A stretch of DNA of 64,000 nt, taken from Malaya genurostris. Taxonomy: Eukaryota; Arthropoda; Insecta; Diptera; Culicidae. The notes below the pieces were generated by a model, which searched no databases, was not told where the DNA came from, and saw only the letters and a program-made list of their open reading frames with translations. The translations under genes were made by a program, and so were the position numbers. This document shows positions 44,133 through 58,549 of this stretch, one piece after another. How positions within the stretch are numbered: position 1 is the first letter of the stretch; every line of letters starts with the position of its first letter. The stretch spans positions 170,692,975-170,756,974 of the forward strand of contig NC_080572.1 in NCBI RefSeq assembly GCF_030247185.1, in the 5' to 3' direction.

Positions 44133-46159
44133 CAGGGTGGCAAGTGAATTGCCGATTTCAATTTCCCGGTTTTTTTTCCGGTTTTCTCGATTTTTTTAGA
44201 TAAAAATTCCCGGTTTTTGAAATAGGCTCAAATCGCCCCTGTTTAGTTTTTTTAAAACATTTTTTAATTCAAACTTTAAACAAATGTCCAAAAAGGATCA
44301 TTGTAATAGGTCCGCTAATTGAGGATCCAAACACTTTCCAGGCATTTTGATGTAGAAATAGAAAATATTTATTATAACATTTGCATATAAGAAAAGCATA
44401 AAGCCTTTTTCAAGTCATTCAGAGATTTAGGTTACACGTAACCGATTTCTTCCGACTGCACATGACTGTTTTCATTATTTTTTGGTATACATATGATTAA
44501 AAATAAACCAATAAGGAACAACAATTCTTCACAGCGCCGATCATTGCCGGACTGTATATATTTTGTTAAGGGCTGTGAAATACTCAGAGTATGAAGTGGA
44601 GCGAAGAAATGTAGAAAAATTCTCTCACAGTTCATGCATTGAGAGACAGCGAGCTCTTGTAGCATCTTCTACCAGATTGAAAATGTTGTATACAATATAG
44701 ATAAATATCGAGTCGCTTTCTGCCAAATTATTGGCAATCACCAACACTGAGGATATCATCATTGCCAGGGCTTCGGCCATGGTACAATAAATTGTTATAT
44801 GGACATATACTGTTTAAATTATGTCGCTTGCAAGCACATCTGTTCAATGAACGATACCCTCAGATGAATTATCATGCTGTGATTGTGATGAAAACCTTAA
44901 AACCAATTATTAACAAAGTCCTGTCAGACCTAAAATTTGAAGTTTTCATGTAATAGAATTGGATTTAAAATCATTAAATGTACGTATACCTAAGATTTCG
45001 CAAAACCGTTCGGCTGCCACGACTTGCTCTTTTAAAACACCAATTTTTTTCTAATGTATCTGTTAGTCAATAAGTAATGTTTACGATTCCAATTCGTTGA
45101 TGGGCAAATAAATCAAATGATAGCTGTTAAAATGCACAATATATCGATCTGTTTTTTTTTCTAATAGGATTCTAAATGCTCGTAGAGTAATCCGAAAAAT
45201 AATCAGAAAGTACGAGTTCTTCATGATGAACTCTCCGCTGGTTTTAAACCAGTTTTATTCCCAATAGCTTAACCAATTTATCTTCTATGAGAAACCTTTC
45301 TACAATTGATCTGATTCTAGCAGATCAATCAATAATATTCAGGGTTTCAAATTAAGCAATGATTAGTACAATTAGTTGTATATTCTACCAGCTTAGAACT
45401 AATCGACTATAATACTGTCGAATGTAAACCCTGAAATTGTTGTGGGAAATATAGATATAGCCGTACATGATTTAAATCATTACTTTATTGAAGTTCCAAA
45501 AGTTCAAACTAAATTTAATTCACCTTTATCTACAACAATATCAACGTTATAGTAATCCTACTATGGAATAGTTGAGGACCTTTAAAAGAAAATTAAACAT
45601 AGATTCACTAAACAAATAAATCCATTTTCTAAATCTTTCTAATATTCTATACTGGTCCTCAGAAACCAGTTTCAATGATTTTGTTAAACATTTTCCCTAT
45701 GTTACCTTGAGATTTTGTCATAAATTTTGCAGGTGTGTTGAATACTTATTAAAAAAATTAATAAAAATCCAACAGAAGCATCCAAATTATCCTTATTTTT
45801 CAAAATGAGCTTTCATTATGCTGTTATTGATAACAACTAAAAAACTCTGATGCTTCCTGTTTTATTTAAAACTGCCTGCAAGACTCTAAAAATCGTTGGA
45901 CGAGACATGGGGTGTTGGTTCAATTTCCAATGGAATGTTCAATATAGAAACTGGATGGAACAATAAGTTGTTTCAGCACTTGTACTGAACATTTCGCTCA
46001 AACGCAAAATTGGATATTGTCTCCTACTTTTCAATTGTTAAAAAAATTATGCTAACAACTGTTACTCATAGGTGAGCTAGTAATATTTTTCCCGGTTTTT
46101 CACTAAAATTTCCGACTTTTTCCCGGTTTTCCCGATTTTCCCGGTCACTTGCGACCCTG
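44133..46159. mobile_element. TIR transposon, non-autonomous, 2.0 kb (copy A)
   Basis: It begins CAGGGTGGCAAGTGA and ends with the complement of a similar CAGGGTCGCAAGTGA. The 6-base duplication taaatt lies immediately outside both ends (44127-44132 and 46160-46165). Subterminal arrays of ttttcccgg occur near both ends in the same orientation. The host repeat continues across the element with only one taaatt, confirming the boundaries. No transposase is readable; open frames (44432-44665 minus, 44762-44953 plus) are not conserved as coding between the two copies. The superfamily is unresolved: the CAGGG start suggests hAT-like, but the 6-base duplication is shorter than the usual eight. Confidence 0.85.
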
Positions 46160-46330
46160 TAAATTGCTAAATTTCTTCTATTTTTAAAGGAGATATCGAC
46201 ATTTTTGGGAAGTGACTTTTCCCCTTATTCCAACTGAACAGAGTTTTATGGGGATGCTTGGGAGCAAAGTAAAACACGACTTTTGATACTGTTGTATGTA
46301 ATTGTTTCTAAGCACCAAATACAATATGCA
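46160..46330 (-). repeat. Dispersed repeat, proximal part
   Basis: The minus-strand sequence 'ataaggggaaaagtcacttc', 'aaaatgtcgatatctccttt', 'gcaattta' aligns with 'ataggggg-aaagtcgcttac', 'aaaatatctatgg' near 50620-50660. It continues directly into the part at 44132 once the transposon and one taaatt are removed. Confidence 0.7.
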
Positions 46331-46499
46331 CAACATCTTTTTTCGTGACATTTTACCTCGTTTGGATACTAGCGCGCTTAGTTTTTGGCAACATAAAGGT
46401 TCGAATATGACATATGTATTAGAAAGATTGTAGTATTTTCGAATTCAAACCAATTTCATATTCATATTGATTTAAGCTACTTACAGCAATAATCGCTGG

Positions 46500-49353
<2,854 letters not shown>

Positions 49354-49389
49354 TATACCAAATATACAACATAAACAAAACTAACAATG

Positions 49390-49560
49390 CCTACAAATTC
49401 AGTTTTTTTATTTTTAGTTCGAAATTTAAAAAGTGGGTGGGTAATGTCAGAGACATACCTGAATGACGTTAATACAAATAAAACCTCACACTTATGAATA
49501 TCTAAAATCGTTCGCAGAAGTTGATATATTGTTTGAAAAAGACAAGGTTTCATTTGTTTA
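49390..49560 (+). repeat. Dispersed repeat with 'ggtgggtaatgtcagagaca', copy 1
   Basis: 'gtgggtgggtaatgtcagag', 'acatacctgaatgacgttaa' and 'cacacttatgaatatc' match the copy at 60583-60680 ('gcgggtgggtaatgtcagag', 'acataactggatgtcatgaa', 'aacacttccgaatatc'). Confidence 0.7.
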
Positions 49561-49989
49561 CTTGGAGAATTACAACGGTGGAACTATACTAAAGTACGAC
49601 AAATTCATGACACACTTATTCTAAAACACAAATCAATAAGACAGGGCAAAAGAGTGTACAAAATGTTTGGCTTCAGAATTACACACAGTACGAATTACAA
49701 TAATTGCGATGGAAGAAAATATCAAACAGTTCTATTGGTATACGACGCTCGGCTCTCCGACCCTTGGAAAAAATATTTCCACAGTTTGGGTGACTTCTAT
49801 ACCTTGTTTTCATTTATATAAAAAAAGGTAAAAACACTCTTTTAAATATTACGTGTAAATACAGCAGTGAGTATATAAAATTCTGTTCTTCCAGCAATTA
49901 TGGCTGTAAGCAGTTTGAAACGATCTGATTATAAATATGAATTGATCGAACGGTTAAGTTTCCAAAAACAAACCGCATTTAAATCGAAA

Positions 49990-50960
49990 CATTGAAAAAT
50001 GTTTTGAAAAAAGGGTACATTGTACACAGACTTTTATGTGCTTACAAACAATTGCATGCAACAGCATTAAAAATCTTCTTTAACTTTGCTTCCAAACATC
50101 GCGTTTTCATGCAGTGCTCAAAACTGCTACTATTGTGATAAGGAGACAAAGTTGCTTACACAAAAATATCGATATCTGGATTAAAAATGGATGGAATTCA
50201 ACAATCTATGGCTTGTAGAATTCGTATTATAGTAGTTTTGAGACATATTTAATTTTCAAGGTCAAGTGTGACAGATATTTTCAAAACAAACACAGCAAAT
50301 TCTGACATAAAGTATTTATCTGATCTAAAAACAACACACACTCAGTTCGTCGAGCTGAATCATTTGGTATTTGATACTAGGCCCCCGGTGCTCGGATTTT
50401 TTTCCAAAGTTTGAGCGAATTATAATAGATAATAATAGCCTCAAATAAATAATGATTCATATCTCGAAACCGAAAGAGTTCATGTTTTCGGCATATTTAA
50501 ATAATTTGGTTCACAACTTTCCGAAGGTGCATTACTGACAACTTTAATTATATCAAACCTCTGAAGCGCAAACAAAAAACGCGTTTTGATATGATTTGGA
50601 CCACTGTGCACGAAAATAGGGGGAAAGTCGCTTACACAAAAATATCTATGGCTTGTTGGATAGCTATTACCGTATCTTAATCTAAGCCTCAACACATATT
50701 TTGTTTACAAGGTCAATTGTGACAGTTATTATCAAAAATCAATTTTAACGTAAAACTTCGTATAACTCAAACGGAAAACATCCGGTCTCAAAAACTTTAA
50801 ATAGGCTGACGAGAAGAACTTTCACTTGCGACTAGTTTGATCAAATTCGCTCCAGTCATCTCTGAGACCTCTTTGTTAACAACACACATACAGACACACA
50901 AACGGACATTTGCTCAGTTCGTCGAGCTGAATCGATTGGTATATGACTTTGATGAACCGT
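49990..50960 (+). repeat. Two imperfect tandem copies of a dispersed repeat
   Basis: Copy 1 (about 49990-50300) and copy 2 (about 50540-50960) share 'cgcgttttnatnnagtg', 'aaagt(t/c)gcttacacaaaaata', 'tatggcttgt', 'caaggtcaa(g/t)tgtgacag'. Each is followed by 'cagttcgtcgagctgaatc' (50343 and 50912). The same family hosts transposon copy A at 44133. Confidence 0.7.
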
Positions 50961-51216
50961 CCGAAGAATCCGTGAGCGTGATATTTGAACATTAAATTCA
51001 AAATATACAAGTTTGTTTTTGAATGACACCGTTTTAACATGTCAGACATGATTATATACATACAAGAACAGTTTGAATTAATAAAATACACAGTTAATTT
51101 CAACTAAGTAAACACTCACAAAAAGCTGCTTAGGGTATAAAGGGCAACGCGAGATATGCTTGATATCTTTTCTGGATTATGGTGCCATCTACCGAAAAAA
51201 AATGAAATTTCGTTTT

Positions 51217-52332
51217 TTTTTTTATTTAAAAGATGTTTTTATTCAGGCCTATTTGCGTACAAGCTTTACGTGGCCGAATTAGCCGATTTTTTAAATAAAC
51301 AATTTTTCGAAGTGGATCTCGTTGTCACTCTTTTTCTAGGAGGAGAGCTTCCATTTCCCTCCTGCGAGGGTTGAGGGGCACTTTGTTCGTGGCTCGTCTC
51401 GTCCTCCATTGCCGCATCGGTGGTTTTGTTATTGATTTCCGTCTTCTTTTCGTTTTCCTTGTTGTTCGCAGTCTTGAGCTCGTTGCTAGTTGCTGTAGGA
51501 GCGCCTTGTTGTACATTGGTTGCAGTTGTTAGTTGGTTTGATGGTGAAACAGGAGTACTGCGCTCACTAGTTTTCGTTGTTAAACGGTTGACCTTGTCTT
51601 TTGTTGAAGATGTTCTTTTCGCAGTTTCAGTGCAAGGTTTACCGTAGTGTGCAGGTTGTTCACAAAACTGACATGTAACCAGCTGATTTTCATAGGTAAT
51701 CAGCGTTTTACACGGATGTGTCCCACCTTGACCACAAATGATGTATGATGGAATTGCCTTACGTAGTTGCATACGTACCACTCGCACGCCATTCCGGATG
51801 CCGGGGAAAAAATTCCGCCATACTTCTCTTTCGATGGAAAGAACTTCACCGTATTGCGACATAATTTCCCGAACGCACTGATCGCTGGACTGCGGGGGAA
51901 GGTCATGCACGCGTACTTGTATGGCATTGTCCACCATGTGCACAGGAATTTTGTATTTAATATTGTCACACTCAACGCTGTGCACCTCGTTGTTAACCGA
52001 AGCGAATGCAATTGCATCGCTTTCACGTTTAAACATAATGTACACACAGTTCGACGCCTTGTTGAATTGAATCTCAGTTACATTATTAGCATCTAGATGC
52101 ATTCGTTCTTTAAGTAAGATTTCAATTTCATTTGCTGCTGGTCTAACTTTGCAACGCTTGAAATCTATACAAATTGAATTTGGCCTTGTTGGCCAAGTTT
52201 CAGGCTTTGTTAAATCGTATTTGCCCATTTCGTACACTCTATTGTTCACTGCACTGTATTGTCTTTGTTTCTTTTGCTTCGACCGCAAACGATTTTGGAC
52301 TGTGTTGGCTGAGATGCGAGCACGAACTGTGG
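51217..52332 (-). mobile_element. ORF1-only retroposon (half-LINE), full length
   Basis: The unit is 1.1 kb on the minus strand. Its 5' start is 'ccacagttcgtgctcgcatc' (52332 downward); then come one ORF and a short 3' end 'aggcctgaataaaaacatct' followed by an A-rich tail (51230-51217). The target sequence tgaaatttcgtttt is duplicated at 51203-51216 and 52333-52346, 14 bases perfect, the last few ambiguous with the tail. The stop codon of the ORF lies inside what looks like the LINE 3' terminal sequence, so the parent element has lost all of ORF2 by internal deletion while keeping both termini. The broken copy at 9403-10352 starts at the same 5' base. Confidence 0.85.
51266..52228 (-). CDS. 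Intact LINE ORF1 protein with CCHC zinc knuckle
   Basis: The ATG at 52228 (MGKYDLTKPETWPTRPNS) is conserved in the sibling at 9519; upstream in-frame sequence has no other ATG. The protein has 320 residues and no lesion. Residues 1-110 are RRM-like (IEILLKERMHLDANN, VYIMFKRESDAIAFASVNN). Residues 120-180 contain VRVHDLPPQ and VWRNFFPGIRNGVRVVRM. A cysteine-bearing ICGQGGTHPC comes next, then the knuckle CQFCEQPAHYGKPC (residues 186-199, C-X2-C-X4-H-X4-C), a T/S/N/E/K-rich disordered tail, and a basic end (PPRKRVTTRSTSK). It is expected to bind RNA and condense it. No RT accompanies it. It could alternatively be read as a domesticated gene, but the A-tail and target duplication argue for a retroposon. 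Confidence 0.85.
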   Translation of the reverse strand: MGKYDLTKPETWPTRPNSICIDFKRCKVRPAANEIEILLKERMHLDANNVTEIQFNKASNCVYIMFKRESDAIAFASVNNEVHSVECDNIKYKIPVHMVDNAIQVRVHDLPPQSSDQCVREIMSQYGEVLSIEREVWRNFFPGIRNGVRVVRMQLRKAIPSYIICGQGGTHPCKTLITYENQLVTCQFCEQPAHYGKPCTETAKRTSSTKDKVNRLTTKTSERSTPVSPSNQLTTATNVQQGAPTATSNELKTANNKENEKKTEINNKTTDAAMEDETSHEQSAPQPSQEGNGSSPPRKRVTTRSTSKNCLFKKSANSAT

Positions 52333-52346
52333 TGAAATTTCGTTTT

Positions 52347-52732
52347 GAAACATCCTCGAACTTTTACATGCGTTTTCGTCAATTTTCTGACAGAAGTATC
52401 ATTTTCATGAAAAATAAAATCAAGAAGCCTAGAGGCTATTTAATGATCAATAATGTTGAACAGCTTAGAATCATCCGCAAGCGGTTTAAATAAATTAAGA
52501 AGAGAAAAAGTCCGAAATGGCTACCTTGAGGGACATCATAGCTGACAACGAATATGGTGATATCATATTACGGTCTAGTACGAGCGTATCCAATCAATGA
52601 AAAAACAGTAAATCCAAGTCTTCGTAGATTAAAAATTAGTATTCGTTATTAATCTTATCGAAGGAGATGGAGACGTCGATGCAGGTAGAGTTTACTAGAT
52701 GACGAGCTTGCAACGCACGTATGACGAACGTG
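52347..52732 (-). pseudogene. LINE reverse transcriptase relic (Jockey/CR1-like), downstream part
   Basis: The minus strand reads VIRALQARHLVNSTCIDVSISFDKINNEY (the first catalytic Asp block, normally TDFSAAFD.INH), then LIGYARTRP and SYDVPQGSHFGLFLFLIYLNRLRMILSCS (the VPQGSHLGPLLF..YINDL block). The catalytic ADD is lost. Stops and shifts are frequent. It continues upstream at 58979-59077, on the other side of LINE copy 2. Confidence 0.8.
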
Positions 52733-53381
52733 TGAGATATTAGGTTTTTTTTTTTTTTTTTCAATTATATAATTTATTAAGGCACACTGCTTAAGCTCTA
52801 AGATGCCAAGGGCTTTTTCTAATTTTAATTGACAAATAACTTAAAACTAGGATAGTATATTAAGATAATGTAATGACTTTGGCAGATCCCGCCTTCAGCT
52901 GGCAATCGGCACCGGCCGGCGTACTGAATGTAACACGTTGGTAAGTATCTTGGTATTAGCCGCTTTTTTCTGTCCGTGTGGGTTCGCGGGGAACACCCCC
53001 AGGCTACGAATACCAGGCGGGTGGCCCATATTCATCTCATAGACTACAGCGGCCGTCCGTGGGCAATGATGATGATGTTACGGAGGAAAATGAAAAAAAA
53101 AAAAATATACAGAGAAGTAAATATTACGGAGAACAGAGTAAAAAGGGGATATGGGAACAAAATGACTAAGAACGACAAAGATCTAATTAGTTGACATCGA
53201 GATGGTGAAAAAACGTGGGAGGGGGAAGCAGAAAATTTAGTGACAGCAGAAAGATCTTGTTAGTTCCAATGAAGATGGTGGACAGACGAGGGATGGGGAG
53301 ATTCGGGCGGATGTTAGTGTCGAACCTGTGGGTGGAGTTTCTTCTTAGCATCAGTCGAGGAACAGGGGTAACTAACGCAGA

Positions 53382-56300
53382 TTACACTTGTATATTAATG
53401 TGTTTAAGGAATTTATATATGAGTAACATATATGATATATCCCGACTCGCCAACACATCTCGAACCGGAACATCAGGTGGTCTACCTCGGGCCCTGAGGG
53501 AGTCCTTTAAAACAGACCTGGCGTCACAATACCCCACACATGACCATACGACATGCTCGATGTCCTGATAACCGTTGCCACAGGTGCAGAGACCGCTCTC
53601 CATGACCCCAATACGCCGAAGATGTGCGTTGAATGTGTAGTGATTAGACATGAGCCGAGACATAACACGAATGAAATCGCGACTCACGTTCATCCTCCTG
53701 AACCAAGGTTTCGTCGATACCCTAGGGATAATGGAATGTAGCCATCGTCCCAGTTCGTCATTACTCCATGAAGTTTGCCAACTTTCAAGTGCTCTTCGAC
53801 GAGGAATACTGAAAAATTCATTGAAGCAGATTGGTCTTTCATAAATATCACCTTCTAATGCGCCCACTTTAGCCAATGAGTCTGCCTTTTCATTTCCCGG
53901 AATGGAACAATGTGAAGGGACCCAGACTAACGATATTGAATAAGACCGTTCAGATAAAGTTCGCAAGTGTTCCCGTATTTTCCCCAGGAAATATGGGGGA
54001 TACTTTCCTGGCTTCATTGCCCGGAGAGCTTCTATTGAGCTTAGACTGTCCGTGACAATGAAGTAATGGTCTTTGGGCAACGTTTCAATGATCTCGAGGG
54101 TGTACTGAATAGCAGCTAATTCTGCGACGTAAACTGAAGCCGGATCACTGAGTTTGTACGAAGCGGTGATGTTCTGATTGAAGATGCCGAAGCCTGTGGA
54201 CTCGTTGATGTTTGATCCGTCAGTGTAAAACATCTTTTCACAGTTGACTGTTCTAAATTTATTATAAAAAATATTTGGGGCCACTTGAGGGCGCACGTGT
54301 TCCGGAATTCCACGAATCTCTTCTCTCATGGATGTGTCGAAAAACACAGTAGAATCAGAAGTATCCAACAAATGAGCACGGTTGGAAATAAACGAAGAAG
54401 GATTAATATTCTGAGCCATGTAATCAAAATACAAGGACATAAAACGGGTCTGAGAATTGAGCTCGACAAGCCTTTCGAAGTTTTCAATCACCATCGGATT
54501 TAAGATATCGCATCGGATTAGCAATCGATATGAGAGATCCCAGAATCGATTTTTCAACGGTAAGACGCCAGCAAGCACTTCGAGACTCATCGTATGAGTC
54601 GACTGCATGCAACCTAAGGCAATACGCAAACAACGATACTGAATTCTTTCCAGTTTAATGAAATGGGTGTTCGCGGCGGATCGGAAGCAGAAGCATCCAT
54701 ATTCCATTACGGACAATATCGTTGTTTGGTACAGCCTGATCAGGTCTCCTGGGTGGGCACCCCACCATGATCCGGTTATTGTACGAAGAAAGTTAATTCT
54801 CTGTTGGCATTTTTGTTTCAGATACCTAATATGACATCCCCAGGTGCCTTTGGAGTCGAACCAGACCCCGAGATATTTGAATGTGAAGACCTGAGCTATG
54901 GTTTCACCCCTTAGTTGAAGCTGTGGTTGTGCTGGTTCTCGCTTCCTTGAAAATACAACCAGCTCAGTTTTCTCCGTAGAGAAGTCGATACCAAGTTGAA
55001 GAGCCCACGTGGACAAGTTGTGGAGTGTATCTTGTAATGGTCCTTGCAGATCGGCAGTTTTGGATCCTATAATGGACACAACGCTGTCGTCGGCAAGTTG
55101 TCTTAGCGTGCAAGATGTGTTGATATATTCATCGATATCTTTTACGTAAAAATTGTATAAAAGGGGGCTTAAGCATGAGCCCTGAGGAAGACCCATGTAG
55201 CTAAATCGTATTGTCGACAAATCACCATGTGCGAAATACATGTGTTTCTCGGACAATAGATTATATAAAAAGGTGTTCAAAACCGGCGAAAGACCATGCT
55301 GGTGCAGCTTCTTAGATAGGATATTTATAGAAACTGAATCAAAAGCCCCCTTGATGTCTAGAAATACTGATGCCATTTGTTCTTTACGAGCAAATGCCAT
55401 TTGAATTTCTGTTGAGAGCAACGCAAGACAATCGTTCGTTCCTTTACCCCTGCGGAAACCAAATTGTGTATCTGAAAGAAAGCCATTAGTTTCGACCCAA
55501 TTGTCTAGACGGAAGAGAATCATTTTTTCGAACAACTTCCGGATACAGGAAAGCATAGCAATCGGCCGATACGATTTGTGTTCGGAGGCTGGTTTCCCAG
55601 GTTTTTGAATGGCGATAACTCTCACTTGTCTCCAGTCGTGTGGGACAATATTACCCTCGAGGAACTTGTTGAATAAATTCAGCAAGCGTCTTTTGGCGGT
55701 GTCAGGCAGATTCTTCAACAAGTTGAATTTGATTCTGTCTAATCCCGGGGCCTTATTGTTACATGACAAGAGCGCAAGTGAGAACTCTACCATCGAAAAC
55801 GGTGTTTCGTTTGTATTTGATGTCGCGGCGCGGGAGATCTTCTGTGCCGGAACAGAGTCTGGACATACTTTTTTAGCGAAATCGAATATCCAACGGTTGG
55901 AATATTCGTCGCTTTCGTTCGTGGTGTTTTGGTTTCGCATTCGTCGGGCTGTGTTCCAAAGAGTGCTCATCGATGTTTCTTTTGTTAATCCGTCAACAAA
56001 CCGTCGCCAGTAACCTAGTTTCTTTGCTTTAACTAAGTTCTTCATTTGCTTATCTAGCGCTGCGTAATTTCTATAATTATCAGGTGTTCCATATTTTCAG
56101 AACTTTTTGAATGCTAAAGATCTTTCCGCGTTCAGTGATGAGCACTCTTTGTCCCACCACGGATTGGGGGGAAGGATGTTAGTTTTCGCGCCGGGTACAC
56201 GTTTCGTCTGAGCTTGAATCGCGGAGTCGAGAATCAAGCCAGCCAAAAGCGTGTACTCTTCCTCCGGAGGAAGTTCTTGTGTTGTTTCCAGTTTCTCAGA

Positions 56301-57062
56301 CATCGAATTTGCGTAATATTTCCAATCAATATTTCGTGTGAGGTCATACGAAACATTGATTGTCTCCGATGGTCTTAATCCGTTGGCGATTGAAATTACG
56401 ATAGGTAAATGATCGCTACCGTGGGGATCGGGGATTACCTTCCACTTGCAATCCAACCGTAGCAATGTCGAGCAAAGGGATAAATCCAGCGCACTTGGTC
56501 TTGCTGGTGGTGCAGGAATCCGTGTCATTTCTCCCGTATTCAATATTGTCATATTGAAGTTGTCGCAAATATCATGGATCATAGTTGATCTGTTATCGTC
56601 ATGAAGACAACCCCATCCCGTACCGTGTGAGTTAAAGTCTCCTAAAACCAACGTTGGTGCGGGAAGGAGTTCTATGATATCACTGAGCCGCTGATGCCCA
56701 ACCGAGGCTCTAGGGGGAATGTAGATGGAAGCAATACAAAGGTCCTTACCTTTGATTGTAACATGACATGCGACAACTTCAATACCTGGTATCGAGAGGA
56801 GGTTAATTCGATAAAAGGAATAGCACTTTTTGATTCCCAAAAGTACTCCTCCATAGGGGGTTTCTCGATCCAAACGAATAATATTAAAATTGTGGAAGTT
56901 GAGAGATATTTCAGAAGTTAACCAAGTTTCGCACAATGCAAATGCATCGCAATTCGTGGTATATAATAAATGTTTGAAGGAATCAATTTTTGGGATGATA
57001 CTTCTGCAATTCCATTGTAAAACAGTGATCAAATCCTTGACCTCATTGGATAAATTAGCCAT
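53382..57062 (-). pseudogene. I-like LINE ORF2, copy 2: one premature TGA
   Basis: The ATG at 57062 (MANLSNEVKDLITVLQWN) overlaps the ORF1 stop by 8 bases. The frame is open for 321 codons, meets TGA at 56099-56097 (AFKKF, stop, KYGTPDNY), then is open again in the same frame to 53382. Total length would be about 1226 codons, equal to copy 1. Endonuclease motifs: LQWNCRSI, ALCETWL, TPYGGVLLGIKK, VLGDFNSHG, GSDHLPI. RT: SYRPIAMLSC, VFLDIKGAFDSV, GLPQGSCLSPLLYNFYV, catalytic LADD near 55100. RNase H: FYTDGSNIN, AELAAIQY, VTDSLSSIEA, IPGNEKADSLAKVGA. Tail: CTCGNGYQDIEHVVWSC. Apart from the one nonsense codon, between endonuclease and RT, every catalytic block is intact. Confidence 0.92.
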
Positions 57063-58407
57063 CGAAGGATACAATCGCTGAAAGAAGGGGCCATTTTACA
57101 GTCAACTGTTTCAAAAACGTCTCAGCTACGGGTACAAAGGTCATCAAAATACCTTTCAAGGGGTCAGAGATATTGAAAGTTTTAAAAATCCAGTCCACTA
57201 TATCAGAGAATTTAATAAATCCAGCATTTGGTTGATTCTTTGACTGGTCTTTAGGGGCAATTGAGTTTTTGTTTGTCTTAGGAAGTGTTGGAAACTCCTT
57301 ATCAGATCTCAGTTTTTCTAGATCAGGAGCTATTCTTTGCTTCGGTGTTTTACTAACACTACCATTAGCTGTTACTTTTGGAGGCCCCTCAAGGGCCACC
57401 TTCGAACCCTTACTAGGTAGCTTATGAGAGGAAATATTTCTCCTTTTCCTGTTGCTACGAGGGATGGCCGAAGATGTGCCTTCGAGAGGGTCGTCTGAAT
57501 CGCACTCGTCTGTTGACAAGCAAGCATAGGGATTTGCAGATGGGCTTGGTGGTGTAGCACTCTTTAGCATTTCTGCAAATGTGCGCTTGGAGCGTTCCCT
57601 CAAAGAGTGCTTTAGCTTATCTCCACGCAATTTGTAGGTGGGACATGCTGAGAGATCATGCGGACCCTCACTGCAGTAGAGACACTTTTCAATGTCTCTT
57701 CCGCAAGAGCCATCCGCATGACGCTCTCCACACTTCGAACAACGGGGCTGATTCGCACAATGGGAGGCTGTGTGTCCTAATTGCTGGCAATTAGTACAGT
57801 TCATAACCCGCGGCACGAAGAGACGTACGGGTAGACGAACCCTGTCCAGAAGGACATAATTTGGCAAAGCCGAACCAGCGAAGGTCACACGATACGAGTT
57901 CGATTGAGGATAAGATTTTGACCCATCCTCGGCGATCGATACTGAATGCAAGCGTTTGCAATCCAGTATCTTCAGATTCTTGAGTAAGGGGTTTTTGAAA
58001 CCGCCAACCCCGTGCTCAAGAATATCTGCGCAAGTCAAACCTGCATCTGTGACCACGCCGTCTATTTCGACTTCGCGGGCTGGTACATATACGCGATAAT
58101 CCCGCGTAAAGAGCTCATTTCGAACGATCTCATTAGCCTGCTTTAAACTGGTCAACGAGACCCTGAGTTTGTCGGAGCGCATTTTTACTATTTGTGTGAT
58201 AGTCGGGTAATGTGACGTCAGGTTCTTATTTAATGTCAATAAATTCAATGCTTTATCTTTAGATTTGGTCCGGAAGTACACCACATATGGACCGGTCGAT
58301 AGCGAGGGTTCATCGGAATATTCCTTAATCCGGGGGGTTTTATTACTGTCAACAACAGGCGGATTAGGATCTGTCTTCATTTCTTCGTCTGGAGGGGGAG
58401 GACTCAT
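57055..58407 (-). CDS. I-like LINE ORF1 protein, copy 2, intact
   Basis: The protein has 450 residues from ATG 58407 (MSPPPPDEEMKTDPNPP). Residues 40-200 form an RRM-like region (YVVYFRTKSKDKALNLLTLN, RDYRVYVPAREVEIDG, YRVTFAGSALPNYV). Three zinc knuckles follow at residues 204-217 (CTNCQQLGHTASHC), 223-235 (CSKCGERHADGSC) and 242-255 (CLYCSEGPHDLSAC). A Ser/Lys/Pro-rich linker and a hydrophobic C-terminal segment (IVDWIFKTFNISDPLKGILM) come last. It should bind the element RNA and form the ribonucleoprotein with ORF2. The stop overlaps the ORF2 start codon. Confidence 0.93.
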   Translation of the reverse strand: MSPPPPDEEMKTDPNPPVVDSNKTPRIKEYSDEPSLSTGPYVVYFRTKSKDKALNLLTLNKNLTSHYPTITQIVKMRSDKLRVSLTSLKQANEIVRNELFTRDYRVYVPAREVEIDGVVTDAGLTCADILEHGVGGFKNPLLKNLKILDCKRLHSVSIAEDGSKSYPQSNSYRVTFAGSALPNYVLLDRVRLPVRLFVPRVMNCTNCQQLGHTASHCANQPRCSKCGERHADGSCGRDIEKCLYCSEGPHDLSACPTYKLRGDKLKHSLRERSKRTFAEMLKSATPPSPSANPYACLSTDECDSDDPLEGTSSAIPRSNRKRRNISSHKLPSKGSKVALEGPPKVTANGSVSKTPKQRIAPDLEKLRSDKEFPTLPKTNKNSIAPKDQSKNQPNAGFIKFSDIVDWIFKTFNISDPLKGILMTFVPVAETFLKQLTVKWPLLSAIVSFDG

Positions 58408-58549
58408 TGTGCTTACTGTAGCACGAGGTTATATTTAGGCAAGTGGTAAATTATAAGAGGGATGCAACAATAAACTGTAATAAGGGCAGAATAAAGAAAA
58501 AAGCAATACTTAGCTTGTTGTACAGTTGCAAGGAACGGTCGCCAAAAAA

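Noticed and set aside
44432..44665. 77-codon minus-strand frame in transposon copy A as a possible transposase remnant
   Set aside because: The corresponding part of copy B has stops and frameshifts and no transposase motif can be seen.
51266..52228. The zinc-knuckle ORF as a host CCHC protein gene
   Set aside because: A-tail, target duplication and a second broken copy at 9403 show it is a retroposon.
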